From Insulibacter thermoxylanivorax (GTDB lineage Bacteria > Bacillota > Bacilli > Paenibacillales > DA-C8), in contig NZ_BMAQ01000033.1 of NCBI RefSeq assembly GCF_015472005.1, positions 1 to 64,000 on the forward strand: a stretch of 64,000 bases of DNA, read 5' to 3'. Under the pieces are notes generated by a model that saw only the letters and a program-made list of their open reading frames with translations, was not told the DNA's origin and searched no databases. A program made the position numbers and the translations under genes. This document shows, one piece after another, positions 53,156 to 62,926 of this stretch (its first letter is position 1; every line of letters starts with the position of its first letter).

Positions 53156-53899
53156 TTGAGAAGCGACGGCAGAGAGTATAATCAATTGCGCAAAGTGAAC
53201 ATCATTCCGCACTTTAACAAACATGCAGAGGGTTCTGTACTAATAGAATTCGGGGACACCAAAGTGATCTGTACAGCCACCGTGGATGAAAAAGTCCCGC
53301 CCTTCATGAAAGGTGAGGGCAAAGGATGGATAACCGCAGAGTATTCGATGCTGCCAAGGGCAACCCAGGTTCGCAATCAACGGGAATCGATCAAAGGCAA
53401 GCTCGGCGGACGGACGATGGAGATTCAACGGCTGATCGGACGTGCGCTTCGCTCTGTAGTGAATCTGGAAGCATTGGGTGAGCGGACGATTACCTTGGAC
53501 TGTGACGTGATTCAGGCCGACGGCGGAACGCGGACGACTTCGATCACCGGTGCGTATATCGCATTGGTTTATGCTGTAAATCATATCGTAGAGACGCACA
53601 AATTACCGGTGTTTCCGATCACGGACTTCCTGGCTTCCGTAAGCGTCGGGATCTTGAACGATCAAGCCCTGCTCGATCTGAATTATGATGAAGATTCGAA
53701 GGTGAAAGTCGATATGAACGTGGTGATGACGGGCAAGGGCGAGTATGTCGAGATCCAGGGTACGGGCGAGGAGGCGCCATTCTCCCGGGAGGAGATGGAC
53801 AACATGCTGATGTTGGCGGAGTCCGGCATTCGCGATCTCATCGGTTTGCAGAAGGATATCCTCGGACCGCTGAGCGAGAAGATCGGCAACGGACAGTAA
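53156..53899 (+). CDS. rph: Ribonuclease PH
   Basis: RNase PH trims the 3' ends of tRNA precursors by phosphorolysis. The 247-residue product begins [15 protein letters not shown] at a TTG start (53156), confirmed by AAGGAGG upstream and by the family start site. Conserved parts include [57 protein letters not shown] (in segments) and [23 protein letters not shown] 26-bp tandem duplication lies at the stop codon. It sits between gerM and xtp as usual. Confidence 0.95.
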   Translation: MRSDGREYNQLRKVNIIPHFNKHAEGSVLIEFGDTKVICTATVDEKVPPFMKGEGKGWITAEYSMLPRATQVRNQRESIKGKLGGRTMEIQRLIGRALRSVVNLEALGERTITLDCDVIQADGGTRTTSITGAYIALVYAVNHIVETHKLPVFPITDFLASVSVGILNDQALLDLNYDEDSKVKVDMNVVMTGKGEYVEIQGTGEEAPFSREEMDNMLMLAESGIRDLIGLQKDILGPLSEKIGNGQ

Positions 53900-53924
53900 G
53901 CGAGAAGATCGGCAGCGGGCAGTG
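53873..53924 (+). repeat. 26-bp tandem duplication across the rph stop codon
   Basis: A unit starting AGCGAGAAGATCGGCA is present at 53873-53898 and again at 53899-53924 with two or three changes, followed by a further AGCGAG. The first copy encodes the last codons of rph and the second lies beyond its stop. Confidence 0.85.
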
Positions 53925-54079
53925 AGCGAGCAATGATGCATGAGTTTGAGAAAATGAACAGATATGAACAGAGCTGATAAGGAATCGGCAGCGGAGATAT
54001 AAGCAGTTAAGACTAGCACAAGGAAATAGTCGGTGCAGGGATGAGGTTGAAGGAATGGATCGTGAAGGGTGGAAAGGTA

Positions 54080-54769
54080 ATGAGAGCAGACTATGAGCAA
54101 CAGCTCGCAAATGGGAAACAGATCGTAGTTGTCGCTACACGGAATGCAGGAAAGAAGCGGGAATTCAAACAGATGTTAGCGCCGCTGGGCATGGTGGTGC
54201 GCAGTCTAGCAGACTATCCAGATCTCCCCGAGATCGAGGAGACAGGGACGACCTTCGCGGAGAATGCGGAACTGAAAGCAAGAGCAGCTGCGGAAGCGCT
54301 GCGTGTGCCGGTGATCGCCGATGATTCGGGAATAACCGTAACGAAGCTGGATGGAGCGCCGGGCGTCTGCTCTGCTCGATATGCGGGGGAGGATGCGTCC
54401 GATGAAGCGAATATTTGCAAGCTGCTGGATGAGCTCGCAAAGCGGGGCGTCACTGAAGGCGAGGTTGTGTCCACTGCCAGCGGAGAGAGAATGCTGCTTA
54501 GCAAGGCAGCCTTCGTATGTTCAATCGTTTATCTCGATCCGACATCGGATGCTGGTGAAGTGAAGATCGTCACTGAAGGCCGTGTGGAAGGTTACGTCGT
54601 TGACCGTCCGGCCGGCGACGGCGGGTTCGGTTATGATCCGCTGTTCTATGTGCCTGAATACAGGCGCACGATGGCGGAACTCAGCAGCGAGGAGAAACAC
54701 GCGATCAGCCATCGCGGACAAGCTCTGCGCCAGTTGATCGAGCAGCTGCGCGGCCGCCGTGAAGAATGA
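54080..54769 (+). CDS. XTP/dITP diphosphatase (RdgB/Ham1 family)
   Basis: A house-cleaning pyrophosphatase that hydrolyses XTP, ITP and their deoxy forms to keep non-canonical bases out of DNA and RNA. It is 229 residues, a bit longer than typical because of an acidic insert. Motifs are VVATRNAGKKREF, GTTFAENAELKA, VIADDSGITV, GAPGVCSARYAGE, GFGYDPLFYVPEYRRTMAEL and KHAISHRGQAL. The ATG at 54080 is chosen over one at 54041; GGAAAGG lies upstream. It matches ysnA in the conserved gerM-rph-ysnA order. Confidence 0.92.
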   Translation: MRADYEQQLANGKQIVVVATRNAGKKREFKQMLAPLGMVVRSLADYPDLPEIEETGTTFAENAELKARAAAEALRVPVIADDSGITVTKLDGAPGVCSARYAGEDASDEANICKLLDELAKRGVTEGEVVSTASGERMLLSKAAFVCSIVYLDPTSDAGEVKIVTEGRVEGYVVDRPAGDGGFGYDPLFYVPEYRRTMAELSSEEKHAISHRGQALRQLIEQLRGRREE

Positions 54770-54900
54770 GCCTCTGAGAATGAATAGAAAATAGAATAGA
54801 TGGTTAGGCGCAGTGATGGATTTACATATGAGAAGCCGCGTTCTTGAGCTGGATGGAACGCGGCTTTGCATTATATTGCATGGATGGTATAGGAAGCGGT

Positions 54901-55078
54901 GCGTGAGCCGACAGAAAGTATCGATTCAGCATGCAGAGTGCGGGAGACGCCGCGTGAGCCGACAGAAAGTATCGACTCAGCATGCAGAGTGCGGGAGACG
55001 CCGCGTGAGCCGACAGAAAGTATCGATTCAGCATGCAGAGTGCGGGAGACGCCGCGTGAGACAACAGAAACTATCGAC
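54901..55078. repeat. 51-bp tandem repeats (three full copies and a partial fourth)
   Basis: Units at 54901-54951, 54952-55002 and 55003-55053 are almost identical, differing at one base. A partial diverged copy follows (GCGTGAGACAACAGAAACTATCG). Each unit starts with GCGTGAGCCGACAGAAAGTA, which is half of the palindrome family seen at 18857-19045. Since 51 is divisible by three, the unit is open in two frames, but the frames have no binding site or codon bias and are unlikely to be genes. Confidence 0.88.
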
Positions 55079-55164
55079 TGCTATCGTCCCGCCCCGGAAC
55101 GATCGTCTAACACCGAATTGGTTCACTACCGATCAGTCTCTCATCGCGATCGCCCCGTACGATC

Positions 55165-55827
55165 TCACGCAAAACTGCCGGGTTCTATCTCTGATGAACC
55201 GCCGGCGCGGGCATAAGGTCTAATATTCAAACCGCCATAAGTGAAAATCAGGTTGTGCCCTGCCTGTAACTCTTCAAGATCCACTCCATATCTTAATCCT
55301 GCATCTGCACGATCAACATCAACATAGGGATGCATAAGCAGAACCTTCTTCTCAGAGCTAAAAAGAATGCCGTTCTCCAAACGGCAGTAATACAACGGTT
55401 CTCCGCCCCGCAGATCCCTTGCTGCAAACAAAGACTGCTCCCGTTCATGCCATACGGCGAAGGCGATGCTTCCTTCCAGCCGTTCAACGCAGACGTGACC
55501 CCACTCGATGTACGAAACCAGCAGCACTTCCGCATCGCTGTCAATATGAAACTCATACCCGATCTTTTCCAGATCTATCCTTAGGTCCGAAGCATTGGAT
55601 AATGCACCGCTGAAAACGATGCAGTATGCGGATTCCCCTTCCTCCCGATACACCGTCTGCGCTCTGTTCTCCCTTACGCTTCGATGGCCTAAGGCGCAGC
55701 TGTTCGTCATCCAGATTCCGGTGGTTTCCGGTCCGCAGGGTGTGAGCGTTTCAAGCATCGTCTCTATAATTGAAGGATAAAGGGTCAAATCCCTCTTCCA
55801 ATCCACCCATCCTGCTATCCCGCACAT
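55165..55827 (-). CDS. Degenerate AsnB-type glutamine amidotransferase domain, truncated
   Basis: A 220-residue frame that begins MCGIAGWVDW like glutamine-dependent asparagine synthetases and shows the amidotransferase domain through DSDAEVLLVSYIEWG, FAVWHEREQSLFAARDL and ENGILFSSEKKVLLMHP. The catalytic C2 is kept. However, the Gln-binding NGE motif reads SGA, the catalytic Arg after LGH is shifted to Ser, and RGPDETG has become CGPETTG. The protein stops at the domain border (AGHNLIFTYGGLNIRPY), so the synthetase half is missing. A good ribosome binding site (GAAGGAAGGG) remains. It may be a decaying fragment or a repurposed domain. Confidence 0.75.
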   Translation of the reverse strand: MCGIAGWVDWKRDLTLYPSIIETMLETLTPCGPETTGIWMTNSCALGHRSVRENRAQTVYREEGESAYCIVFSGALSNASDLRIDLEKIGYEFHIDSDAEVLLVSYIEWGHVCVERLEGSIAFAVWHEREQSLFAARDLRGGEPLYYCRLENGILFSSEKKVLLMHPYVDVDRADAGLRYGVDLEELQAGHNLIFTYGGLNIRPYARAGGSSEIEPGSFA

Positions 55828-56162
55828 GATTTTCCCTTCCTTCCTGATTGAAGTAATCGCGCAATCTAAAGGTATGTTGAAAAGGGAAGCATCATGTCTG
55901 TCCGTGATCAGGAATCTTCGATAAGGTCAGCGCTTAGATCTCGTGTCACTTTTGAGCCGTTCATACAGCAGACGAATCGCATATATTGACAAAATGTTCG
56001 CATGATGGTATTGACTAACTGGGTGGATAGTCCTGTTTTGGAATCCACAACCTAATGTGTATCGCGTCGGACTGCACGCAATGCGCAGTCTAGCGATCTT
56101 CATATTGGTTTTAACAATGATCTAACATCCAAGGAGATTGCAGGCAACAGATTAACAGATTA
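55828..56162. other. Intergenic region without gene
   Basis: These 335 bp hold no plausible reading frame or RNA. Short direct words recur, but no repeat array or promoter is convincing. It separates the AsnB fragment, which starts at 55827, from the terminator of the tRNA gene. Confidence 0.5.
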
Positions 56163-56204
56163 TAAAAAAATCCCGAAACACCTCTGCCAAGTGTTTCGGG
56201 ATTG
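56163..56204 (-). terminator. Terminator of tRNA-Arg
   Basis: On the minus strand ATCCCGAAACAC pairs with GTGTTTCGGGAT and runs into TTTTTTATA. Confidence 0.92.
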
Positions 56205-56212
56205 ATACATAA

Positions 56213-56286
56213 CGTCCCAGGAGGGATTCGAACCCCCGACCGTGCGCTTAGAAGGCGCATGCTCTATCCAGCTGAGCTACTGGGAC
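56213..56286 (-). tRNA. tRNA-Arg (anticodon TCT)
   Basis: A full cloverleaf is read on the minus strand. The acceptor stem is GTCCCAG/CTGGGAC with discriminator G, the D-arm is AGCTCAGCTGGATAGAGC, the anticodon stem TGCGC/GCGCA carries the loop CTTCTAA with anticodon TCT for AGA codons, and the T-arm has GGTTCGAATCC. The CCA end is not encoded. The gene stands alone and has its own terminator. Confidence 0.97.
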
Positions 56287-56807
56287 ATAAACAAGAAACA
56301 TCGTTAATATTAGCACAGGCTCGAACGAAAATCAAGGGTTCTGTCTAGAATTATATTTTGACAAAATTTCGTAGGAAAGGCTCGGAAAAATTGCAAAACA
56401 AGCGTTTGATTTCCTTGTATACGTTTGATACACTCACGGAAATGGGGAAAGGAATGCGGTGATGTTCGAAACCGGAATACATAACACCGGGGTGACAAAT
56501 GCCAACGATAATATAATTAATTTTTAAAATAATGTTGTTAGAATCATGCGCAGCTGGTCCGCACCCAACAGCTTCAATCATATAAACAGCGATAGAAGCC
56601 GCGGCAAACGAAGCGGCGCTGGAAGCAGCGCGAAGTGAAGAAGTGCTGCAGGAAGTGCTATAGAAGAAGCGCTGTAGTAGAAGTGTATATAACATTAAGA
56701 AACGCTGTAAACAATGTAAACAACGCAACTCTATTATTGTCTGTGCAGATCCATGGGCGACTGGATCCCCGATTGGCTGCACGTGTAAGAGGTGGTGAAA
56801 GAACAAC
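56287..56807. other. Intergenic region before the HEAT-like gene
   Basis: This stretch of about 520 bp has no supported gene. The left half is AT-rich and would hold the tRNA promoter. The right half (about 56600-56700) contains degenerate repeats of the type GAAG(T/C)GCTG. GAGGTGGTGAAAG near 56789 is the ribosome binding site of the next gene. Confidence 0.5.
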
Positions 56808-57710
56808 ATGGCATACCAAAGCGAAGAGCATCGAACGCGCAGCAGCAATATCTTCCTGCTTCCCAATACAATCGATTACTATCAGTTCCAGATCACCGAA
56901 CTTCTTGAGCGCGAGCGGTACGGCGAGGCGAAGGAACTGCTGAAGTTCCTGCTCGATTGCCGGACGTCTGAGACTGAGACGATGGAGGAATGGCGTGCTC
57001 TGCTTGATTGGCTGGAGAAGGAATTCCCGCAATTCGATGAGCCCGAAGCGGAAGAAACCGAAGCGGATATCTTGCGCAAAGCACTGCTCTCCCGTGCGGA
57101 GGCGGACGAACGATTCGTGGAGCATCTGCTAGAACTTGTTCAATATTCCCCCGGCGTGGATGAAAAATTGATGGCCATCGAGCAGCTGACCTATCTTGAT
57201 CATCCGCAGATCAACGACACGCTGATCCGCTGGCTGGAGCACACGGAGATCCCGCCGACATTGCAATACGCGGTGCTCAAGGCGCTCAAGAAACGCGGCG
57301 TCGTCGGTCAAGTAGCGATTCTTCACGAAGGAGCTCCGCTCTATGTGCGGATTGAAGAGACGCCCGACGGGCTGGAGGCTTTTCCTGAGAAGATGCAGCA
57401 GGTGCTGAGTCGGGTGAAGACGGTCAGCGAATCGGAATTCCCGTCGCTGATCTACTTCGCGGAGCCGTTCTGGCTGGAATGGCTGTACAGCATCTTCGGC
57501 ACAGAGATGTACGATTACCTTCTTAAGGGAGATTTTAAGCCGAATGCATGGGCGGCCGCTTTGCATTTCGTCGTTGCTGACCGGATGCTCGGCGGTGCGA
57601 AGCGGGATGAGATTCGGGACCTCTATGAACTGATCGAGGAAGATGATCTGAAGGCCTTTGAGAAGGCCGTCCATTCCTTGGACAGCTGGGCGCGCACGGA
57701 GGATGAATGA
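56808..57710 (+). CDS. HEAT-like helical repeat protein, function unknown
   Basis: A 300-residue, almost entirely helical, acidic protein. The N-terminal part (YYQFQITELLERERYGEAKELLKFLLDC, in segments) resembles TPR-like pairs, and the middle (VDEKLMAIEQLTYLDHPQINDTLIRWLEH) resembles HEAT-like repeats. No catalytic motif is seen. It precedes the trigger factor gene in the same direction; position near protein-quality genes may hint at an adaptor role, but this is inference. Confidence 0.75.
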   Translation: MAYQSEEHRTRSSNIFLLPNTIDYYQFQITELLERERYGEAKELLKFLLDCRTSETETMEEWRALLDWLEKEFPQFDEPEAEETEADILRKALLSRAEADERFVEHLLELVQYSPGVDEKLMAIEQLTYLDHPQINDTLIRWLEHTEIPPTLQYAVLKALKKRGVVGQVAILHEGAPLYVRIEETPDGLEAFPEKMQQVLSRVKTVSESEFPSLIYFAEPFWLEWLYSIFGTEMYDYLLKGDFKPNAWAAALHFVVADRMLGGAKRDEIRDLYELIEEDDLKAFEKAVHSLDSWARTEDE

Positions 57711-57781
57711 GGCTTGACGGCACGACAGGTTCATGATTAAGCGCTGCGGCAGCCGGCGGTGCGGAGGCATGCGTTTATTTG

Positions 57782-57809
57782 TTGTCTTGACAAGGTTTTG
57801 TGATATAAT
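57782..57809 (+). promoter_or_regulatory. SigA-type promoter of tig
   Basis: TTGTCT (57782-57787) and a perfect TATAAT (57804-57809) are 16 bp apart, about 65 bp before the trigger factor start. Confidence 0.65.
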
Positions 57810-57874
57810 GTAATGGTTATACTGGCAGATGTTCGAACATGTAACGGAAAAGTTGTTGGAGGGGAAGGCATAAA

Positions 57875-59179
57875 ATGAACGTCAGTTGGGAAAAAATAGA
57901 GAAGAACCGCGGAGTACTCACCGTGGAGGTGGAGAGCGAAAGATTCTTACAAGCACTGGACAAAGCGTTCAAGAAAGTCGCTCCTAAAGTAGTCGTTCCT
58001 GGGTTCCGCAAAGGTAAAGTGCCGAGAGCGATCTTCGAGAAGCGTTTTGGTGTGGAAAGCCTGTATCAAGATGCGATCGATATCCTGCTTCCAGAAGCGT
58101 ATATGGAAGCGGTCAAAGAAGCAGACATCACGCCTGTCGATCAGCCGGAGATCAACATCGAGCAAATCGGCAAGGGCGAGCCCTTTAAGTTCACAGCTAC
58201 GGTGGATGTTAAACCGGAAGTTGAGCTTGGCGAATACAAGGGCATCGAGGTGCAGGATCAGGAAGTTAAAGTCACAGCTGAAGACGTAGAAGAAGAATTG
58301 AAGCGAATGCAAGAACGCCATGCCGAGCTCGTCGTCCTTGAAGAAGGCGAAGCAGCTCAAGAAGGCGATACAGCGGTCATCGACTTTGAAGGTTTCAAAG
58401 ACGGCGAGGCCTTCGAAGGAGGCAAAGGCGAGAACTATTCCCTCGTGCTTGGCTCCAACACCTTCATCCCCGGATTTGAAGATCAAGTGATCGGCATGAA
58501 GAAGGGCGAAGAGAAGGAGATCCATGTCACATTCCCGGAGGACTACCACAGCGAGGAACTGGCTGGGCAGCCGGTGGTCTTCAAGGTGAAAGTGAACGAC
58601 ATCAAGCGCAAGGTTCTGCCTGAGCTGGATGACGAATTTGCGAAGGACGTCAGCGAGTTCGAAACCTTGGAAGAACTCAAGAAGGACATCGAGGAAACGC
58701 TGCGTAAGCGCAGAGAAGAAGAGAAGCAGCGCTATGTTGAGAACACTGTTGTGGAGAAAGCGGCGGAAGCGGCACAAGTCGACATTCCGCAGGGCATGAT
58801 CCGCACCGAGATTGACAACATGCTCCGCGACTTCGAACTTCGCATCCGTCAACAAGGCTTAACCTTAGATCTGTATTATCAGTTCACCGGTCAGAATGAA
58901 GATGCCCTGCGCGAGCAGATGAGACCGGATGCGGAGAAGCGGGTTCGCAACTTCCTTGTACTTGAAGCGATCGCTAAGGCGGAGAATCTGACGGTAAGCG
59001 ACGAGGAGTTCGAGGAGGAGCTCAAGAAGCTGGCCGAACTGTATCAACGTCCTGTGGACGAGCTTCGTGACATCTTCACAGCCAACGGCTATCTTGAAGA
59101 ACTGCGCACGGATCTGCTCACTCGCAAGAGCGTTCAGTTCCTTGTGGACAACAGCAAACTGGTCAACGAAGTTGCCTAA
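57875..59179 (+). CDS. tig: Trigger factor
   Basis: Trigger factor is the ribosome-bound chaperone and peptidyl-prolyl isomerase that shields new chains. The 434-residue product has the three usual domains: the N-terminal ribosome-binding domain with the signature VPGFRKGKVPR (about residues 42-52), the FKBP-like isomerase domain (about 155-245, GDTAVIDFEGFKDG and GFEDQVIGMKKGE), and the long helical C-domain. TTGGAGGGGAAGG lies upstream. It is followed by a terminator and then clpP, clpX, the classic quality-control block. Confidence 0.96.
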   Translation: MNVSWEKIEKNRGVLTVEVESERFLQALDKAFKKVAPKVVVPGFRKGKVPRAIFEKRFGVESLYQDAIDILLPEAYMEAVKEADITPVDQPEINIEQIGKGEPFKFTATVDVKPEVELGEYKGIEVQDQEVKVTAEDVEEELKRMQERHAELVVLEEGEAAQEGDTAVIDFEGFKDGEAFEGGKGENYSLVLGSNTFIPGFEDQVIGMKKGEEKEIHVTFPEDYHSEELAGQPVVFKVKVNDIKRKVLPELDDEFAKDVSEFETLEELKKDIEETLRKRREEEKQRYVENTVVEKAAEAAQVDIPQGMIRTEIDNMLRDFELRIRQQGLTLDLYYQFTGQNEDALREQMRPDAEKRVRNFLVLEAIAKAENLTVSDEEFEEELKKLAELYQRPVDELRDIFTANGYLEELRTDLLTRKSVQFLVDNSKLVNEVA

Positions 59180-59308
59180 GCTAGGGGTTAGCTGATAAGC
59201 AGCTTTGCCTAAGCAACAAGCCGCATCAAGGTTCGCTGTACAGCGGAATGGGTTGGGAACGAAGTCAGCGTACCGCGGCAGGCATAATCACATACAAGAT
59301 CGCGAGAT

Positions 59309-59348
59309 GAAGGCACGTTAGGCATTACCCGCGGCGTGCCTTCTTTCT
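59309..59348 (+). terminator. Terminator between tig and clpP
   Basis: GAAGGCACG (59309-59317) pairs with the CGTGCC of GCGTGCC (59334-59340) and the following TTC, then TTTCTC. The rest of the 360-bp tig-clpP gap holds no gene. Confidence 0.75.
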
Positions 59349-59465
59349 CAACTTCGGGACCAAGATGGTTCACGCGGGTTCCGGTTCCCAAACATAGTTA
59401 TGAATTCCCAACATATACATAATGAACACGGGTATGAACAGCAAGAATATGGACATAACTCCACC

Positions 59466-59494
59466 ATGACAGTTCAGTGAGTTAATGCTACAAT
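59466..59494 (+). promoter_or_regulatory. SigA-type promoter of clpP
   Basis: ATGACA (59466-59471) and TACAAT (59489-59494) are 17 bp apart. No CtsR heptad or CIRCE element was seen next to it. Confidence 0.6.
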
Positions 59495-59542
59495 ATAAGG
59501 CGATAATAAGTGAAGGTTAGGCCGAGAAAGGGTTGAGAACGA

Positions 59543-60136
59543 ATGAATCTGGTGCCAATGGTTGTAGAACAGACCAACCGCGGAGAACGCTCCTACGATA
59601 TATACTCACGCCTGTTGAAGGACAGGATTATCTTCTTGGGCAGCGCGATTGACGACGATGTAGCGAATGTGGTGATCGCTCAGCTGTTGTTCCTCGCTGC
59701 AGAAGATCCAGATAAGGATATCCATCTGTATATCAATTCTCCCGGTGGTTCTGTGACCGCAGGATTCGGGATTCTGGATACCATGAATTACATTAAGCCC
59801 GATGTCTCAACCATATGCGTCGGACTTGCCGCCAGCATGGGATCCGTTCTGCTGACGGGCGGTGCCAAGGGCAAACGCTTCGCCCTGCCCAATGCAGAGA
59901 TCATGATCCATCAACCTCTGGGCGGCGTCAGAGGCCAAGCTTCAGATATCAAGATCCATGCGGATTGGATCCTGAAGACGAAGAAGAAGATCAACGAGTT
60001 CTATGTCCAGCAGACCGGTCAGCCCTATGAGCGGATCGACAGGGACACCGATCGTGACTTCTTCATGAGTGCCGAGGACGCTAAGGCATACGGTCTGATC
60101 GATGAAGTAATCACCAGACGCGATCTAGTATTATAG
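59543..60136 (+). CDS. clpP: ATP-dependent Clp protease proteolytic subunit
   Basis: ClpP forms the barrel-shaped serine protease that degrades proteins delivered by ClpX or ClpC. The 197-residue product has the catalytic triad S98 (AASMGS), H123 (IMIHQP) and D172 (DTDRD), and the family motifs [12 protein letters not shown] and GLIDEVI. The start ATG is preceded by AAAGGG and a weak site. clpX follows 22 bp after the stop, so the two are probably cotranscribed. Confidence 0.97.
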   Translation: MNLVPMVVEQTNRGERSYDIYSRLLKDRIIFLGSAIDDDVANVVIAQLLFLAAEDPDKDIHLYINSPGGSVTAGFGILDTMNYIKPDVSTICVGLAASMGSVLLTGGAKGKRFALPNAEIMIHQPLGGVRGQASDIKIHADWILKTKKKINEFYVQQTGQPYERIDRDTDRDFFMSAEDAKAYGLIDEVITRRDLVL

Positions 60137-60158
60137 AAGATAGAAGGGGTGAACCCGA

Positions 60159-61424
60159 ATGTTCAAGTTTAATGATGAGAAGGGACAACTAAAGTGTTCG
60201 TTCTGCGGGAAATCCCAGGATCAAGTCCGCAAGTTGGTTGCCGGTCCTGGTGTCTATATCTGCGATGAGTGCATCGAACTGTGCACGGAGATTGTGGAGG
60301 AAGAACTCGGCGGTGAAGAGGAACTCGATCTGAAGGAGATCCCGAAGCCGCAGGAGATCCGCGAGATTCTCGACCAGTATGTCATCGGTCAAGATCAAGC
60401 GAAGAAGACCCTCTCCGTGGCTGTATATAATCATTACAAACGCGTGAACAACAAGATCAAAAACGACGACGTCGAGCTGCAGAAGAGCAACATCTGCCTC
60501 GTTGGGCCTACCGGAAGCGGTAAGACCTTGCTGGCTCAGACTTTGGCCCGCATCCTCAATGTGCCTTTCGCCATCGCCGACGCGACATCCCTTACGGAAG
60601 CCGGATATGTCGGCGAGGATGTGGAGAACATCTTGCTGAAGCTGATCCAGGCGGCGGACTACGACGTCGAGAAAGCCGAGCGCGGCATCATCTATATCGA
60701 TGAGATCGACAAGATCGCCCGCAAGTCGGAGAACCCATCGATTACCCGCGATGTCTCCGGAGAAGGCGTGCAGCAGGCGCTGCTGAAGATCTTGGAAGGA
60801 ACCGTTGCTTCCGTTCCGCCGCAAGGGGGACGCAAGCATCCGCATCAGGAATTCATCCAGATTGATACGACGAATATCCTGTTCATCTGCGGCGGAGCAT
60901 TCGACGGCTTAGAGCAGATCATCAAGCGCCGGATCGGCAAGAAGGTCATCGGCTTCAACAGCGAGGGTATGAAGGCCGATCTGAAGCCCGGTGAATACCT
61001 CAGCATGGTGCTGCCGGAAGACCTGCTGAAATACGGGCTGATCCCGGAGTTTGTCGGTCGTCTGCCGGTCATCTCGACCTTGGAGCCGCTGGATGAACAT
61101 GCGTTGGTCCGCATCCTCAAGGAGCCTAAGAATGCACTTGTCAAGCAATATCAGAAGCTGCTTGAGATGGACAACGTGGAACTTGAGTTCGAAGATGCTG
61201 CGCTGGAAGCCATCGCGAAGGAAGCGATCAAGCGCAATACCGGCGCACGCGGTCTGCGTGCGATCATCGAGAGCATCATGCTCGATGTGATGTATGAGAT
61301 CCCATCCCGCGATGATGTACAGAAGTGCATCATCACAGAGAAAGTCGTGCGCGAGAAGCTTCCGCCGATCCTTACTCTGAAGGATGGAAGCACCCTCGGC
61401 GATCAGAAGGAAGAGAGCGCATAA
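60159..61424 (+). CDS. clpX: ATP-dependent Clp protease ATP-binding subunit ClpX
   Basis: ClpX is the AAA+ unfoldase that threads substrates into ClpP. The 421-residue protein begins with the zinc-binding domain (C13, C16, C35, C38). Walker A is GPTGSGKT (114-121), and Walker B is IIYIDEID. The [22 protein letters not shown] segment, the pore loop GYVGED and the IGF loop region ([10 protein letters not shown]) that docks on ClpP are all present. AGAAGGGG lies before the ATG. Confidence 0.98.
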   Translation: MFKFNDEKGQLKCSFCGKSQDQVRKLVAGPGVYICDECIELCTEIVEEELGGEEELDLKEIPKPQEIREILDQYVIGQDQAKKTLSVAVYNHYKRVNNKIKNDDVELQKSNICLVGPTGSGKTLLAQTLARILNVPFAIADATSLTEAGYVGEDVENILLKLIQAADYDVEKAERGIIYIDEIDKIARKSENPSITRDVSGEGVQQALLKILEGTVASVPPQGGRKHPHQEFIQIDTTNILFICGGAFDGLEQIIKRRIGKKVIGFNSEGMKADLKPGEYLSMVLPEDLLKYGLIPEFVGRLPVISTLEPLDEHALVRILKEPKNALVKQYQKLLEMDNVELEFEDAALEAIAKEAIKRNTGARGLRAIIESIMLDVMYEIPSRDDVQKCIITEKVVREKLPPILTLKDGSTLGDQKEESA

Positions 61425-61495
61425 GATGCGTAAGGCAAGATGTGATCTAGTCAGCCAGTGCTCTGGTATACACGCATAGATTGTTCCAACGGAAT

Positions 61496-61540
61496 TATCC
61501 ATCGCATACTGGCACTGAAGTGCCGGGCGATGGATATTTC
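61496..61540 (+). terminator. Terminator of clpPX
   Basis: TATCCATCGC (61496-61505) pairs with GCGATGGATA (61527-61536) around an inner GGCACT/AGTGCC pair, followed by TTTCG. Confidence 0.82.
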
Positions 61541-61624
61541 GCTATGGACAGCTGTGCGGATGAAATCAGATGAAGAGATTGGGATGAGTTGGTGTATGGA
61601 ATATAAGGATGGGAGAGTGAGAAC

Positions 61625-62722
61625 ATGTACCATCGCAAGGATACACGGCCGGTTAAAGTGGGGAATCTAACGATCGGCGGAGCGGATGAGGTTATCATCC
61701 AGAGCATGTGCACGACGAAGACGGCCGATGTCGCAGCGACGGTTGCGGAGATCCGCCGCCTGGAGGAAGCGGGATGCCAGCTGGTGCGCGTTACCGTGAA
61801 CACAGAGGAAGCCGCCGCCGCGATCAAAGAGATCAAGAAGCAGATCAACATTCCGCTGGTGGCGGACATCCACTTTAACTATCGCTTGGCGCTCGCGGCG
61901 ATTGAGAACGGCATCGACAAGGTCAGGATCAATCCCGGCAATATCGGCAAGCGGGATCGGGTGGAAGCCGTCGTCAAGGCATGTAAGGAACGCGGCATCC
62001 CGATCCGCATCGGAGTCAACGCCGGATCGCTGGAGAACCATCTGCTTGAGAAGTACGGGTACCCGACAGCGGAGGCGATGGTGGAGAGCGCGCTCTACCA
62101 TATCGGCATCCTGGAAGAACTTGATTTCTACGATATCATCGTCTCCCTCAAAGCCTCGGATGTGCCGATGGCGATCGAAGCCTATACCATGGCTGCTGAG
62201 AAATTCAACTATCCCCTGCACCTTGGGATCACCGAAGCGGGAACGCTTTTTGCAGGTACGGTGAAGAGCGCTGCCGGTCTTGGTGCGCTGCTTGCACGAG
62301 GCATCGGCAATACCATTCGCGTCAGCTTGAGCGCCGATCCCGTCGAAGAAGTGAAGGTGGCCCGTGAACTTCTGAAGTCCTTCGGACTGATCTCCAATGC
62401 CGCTACCCTGATCTCCTGTCCGACCTGCGGCCGGCTGGACATCGATCTGTTCTCCATCGTCAATGAGGTGGAGGAATACATCGCCAACATCAAAGCTCCG
62501 ATCAAGGTCTCGGTACTTGGCTGTGCGGTGAACGGCCCCGGAGAGGCCCGGGAAGCGGACATCGGCATCGCCGGCGGACGCGGCGAGGGCTTGCTGTTCC
62601 GCCACGGGGAGATCGTTCGCAAAGTGCCGGAAGATCAACTGGTGGACGAGCTGAAGAAGGAGATCGATGCACTGGTCGCTGAATATGAACGCACTGGTGT
62701 GATCCCGGGCAGGAAGCATTGA
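61625..62722 (+). CDS. ispG: 4-hydroxy-3-methylbut-2-enyl-diphosphate synthase IspG
   Basis: IspG converts MEcPP to HMBPP in the non-mevalonate isoprenoid pathway with a [4Fe-4S] cluster and reduced flavodoxin or ferredoxin. The 365-residue protein shows [36 protein letters not shown], and the cluster cysteines in [11 protein letters not shown] and [11 protein letters not shown]. The ATG follows GGGAGAG. It lies between clpX and lonB with terminators on both sides, so it is probably a separate transcription unit. Confidence 0.96.
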   Translation: MYHRKDTRPVKVGNLTIGGADEVIIQSMCTTKTADVAATVAEIRRLEEAGCQLVRVTVNTEEAAAAIKEIKKQINIPLVADIHFNYRLALAAIENGIDKVRINPGNIGKRDRVEAVVKACKERGIPIRIGVNAGSLENHLLEKYGYPTAEAMVESALYHIGILEELDFYDIIVSLKASDVPMAIEAYTMAAEKFNYPLHLGITEAGTLFAGTVKSAAGLGALLARGIGNTIRVSLSADPVEEVKVARELLKSFGLISNAATLISCPTCGRLDIDLFSIVNEVEEYIANIKAPIKVSVLGCAVNGPGEAREADIGIAGGRGEGLLFRHGEIVRKVPEDQLVDELKKEIDALVAEYERTGVIPGRKH

Positions 62723-62810
62723 TCGTCGCAGCTAATGGGAATCGTGAGGACGGGAATATAAGAGGACAGTAATATAAAATGTAAACATCAAGTGAGAGGA
62801 AGCGAGTGAG

Positions 62811-62870
62811 AACCTGTGTGATACGTCCGCCGCTGCTAAGGCAGCGGTCGGGTGTTTCCGCAGGTTTTTA
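62811..62870 (+). terminator. Terminator of ispG
   Basis: AACCTGTG (62811-62818) pairs with CGCAGGTT (62859-62866) around the inner hairpin CCGCTGC/GCAGCGG, then TTTATTT follows. Confidence 0.8.
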
Positions 62871-62926
62871 TTTCGCGGGCAGGGAAAATTTCATCCGGTG
62901 CGCGGACTATCCGTGGGGAGAGAAGG

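Noticed and set aside
54901-55078. CRISPR array
   Set aside because: The units abut without unique spacers and no cas genes are present. The same holds for the arrays at 19158 and 53095.
54813-55223. Open frame through the 51-bp repeats, as a repeat protein
   Set aside because: The frame is open only because the unit is divisible by three; two frames are open equally and neither has a good start signal.
57947-58855. Open frame of about 300 codons opposite tig
   Set aside because: It is antisense to the clear trigger factor gene and reads as hydrophobic, unstructured repeats of its codons.
59380-59542. CtsR or CIRCE element before clpP
   Set aside because: No GGTCAAA-type direct repeat or CIRCE inverted repeat is visible around the predicted promoter.
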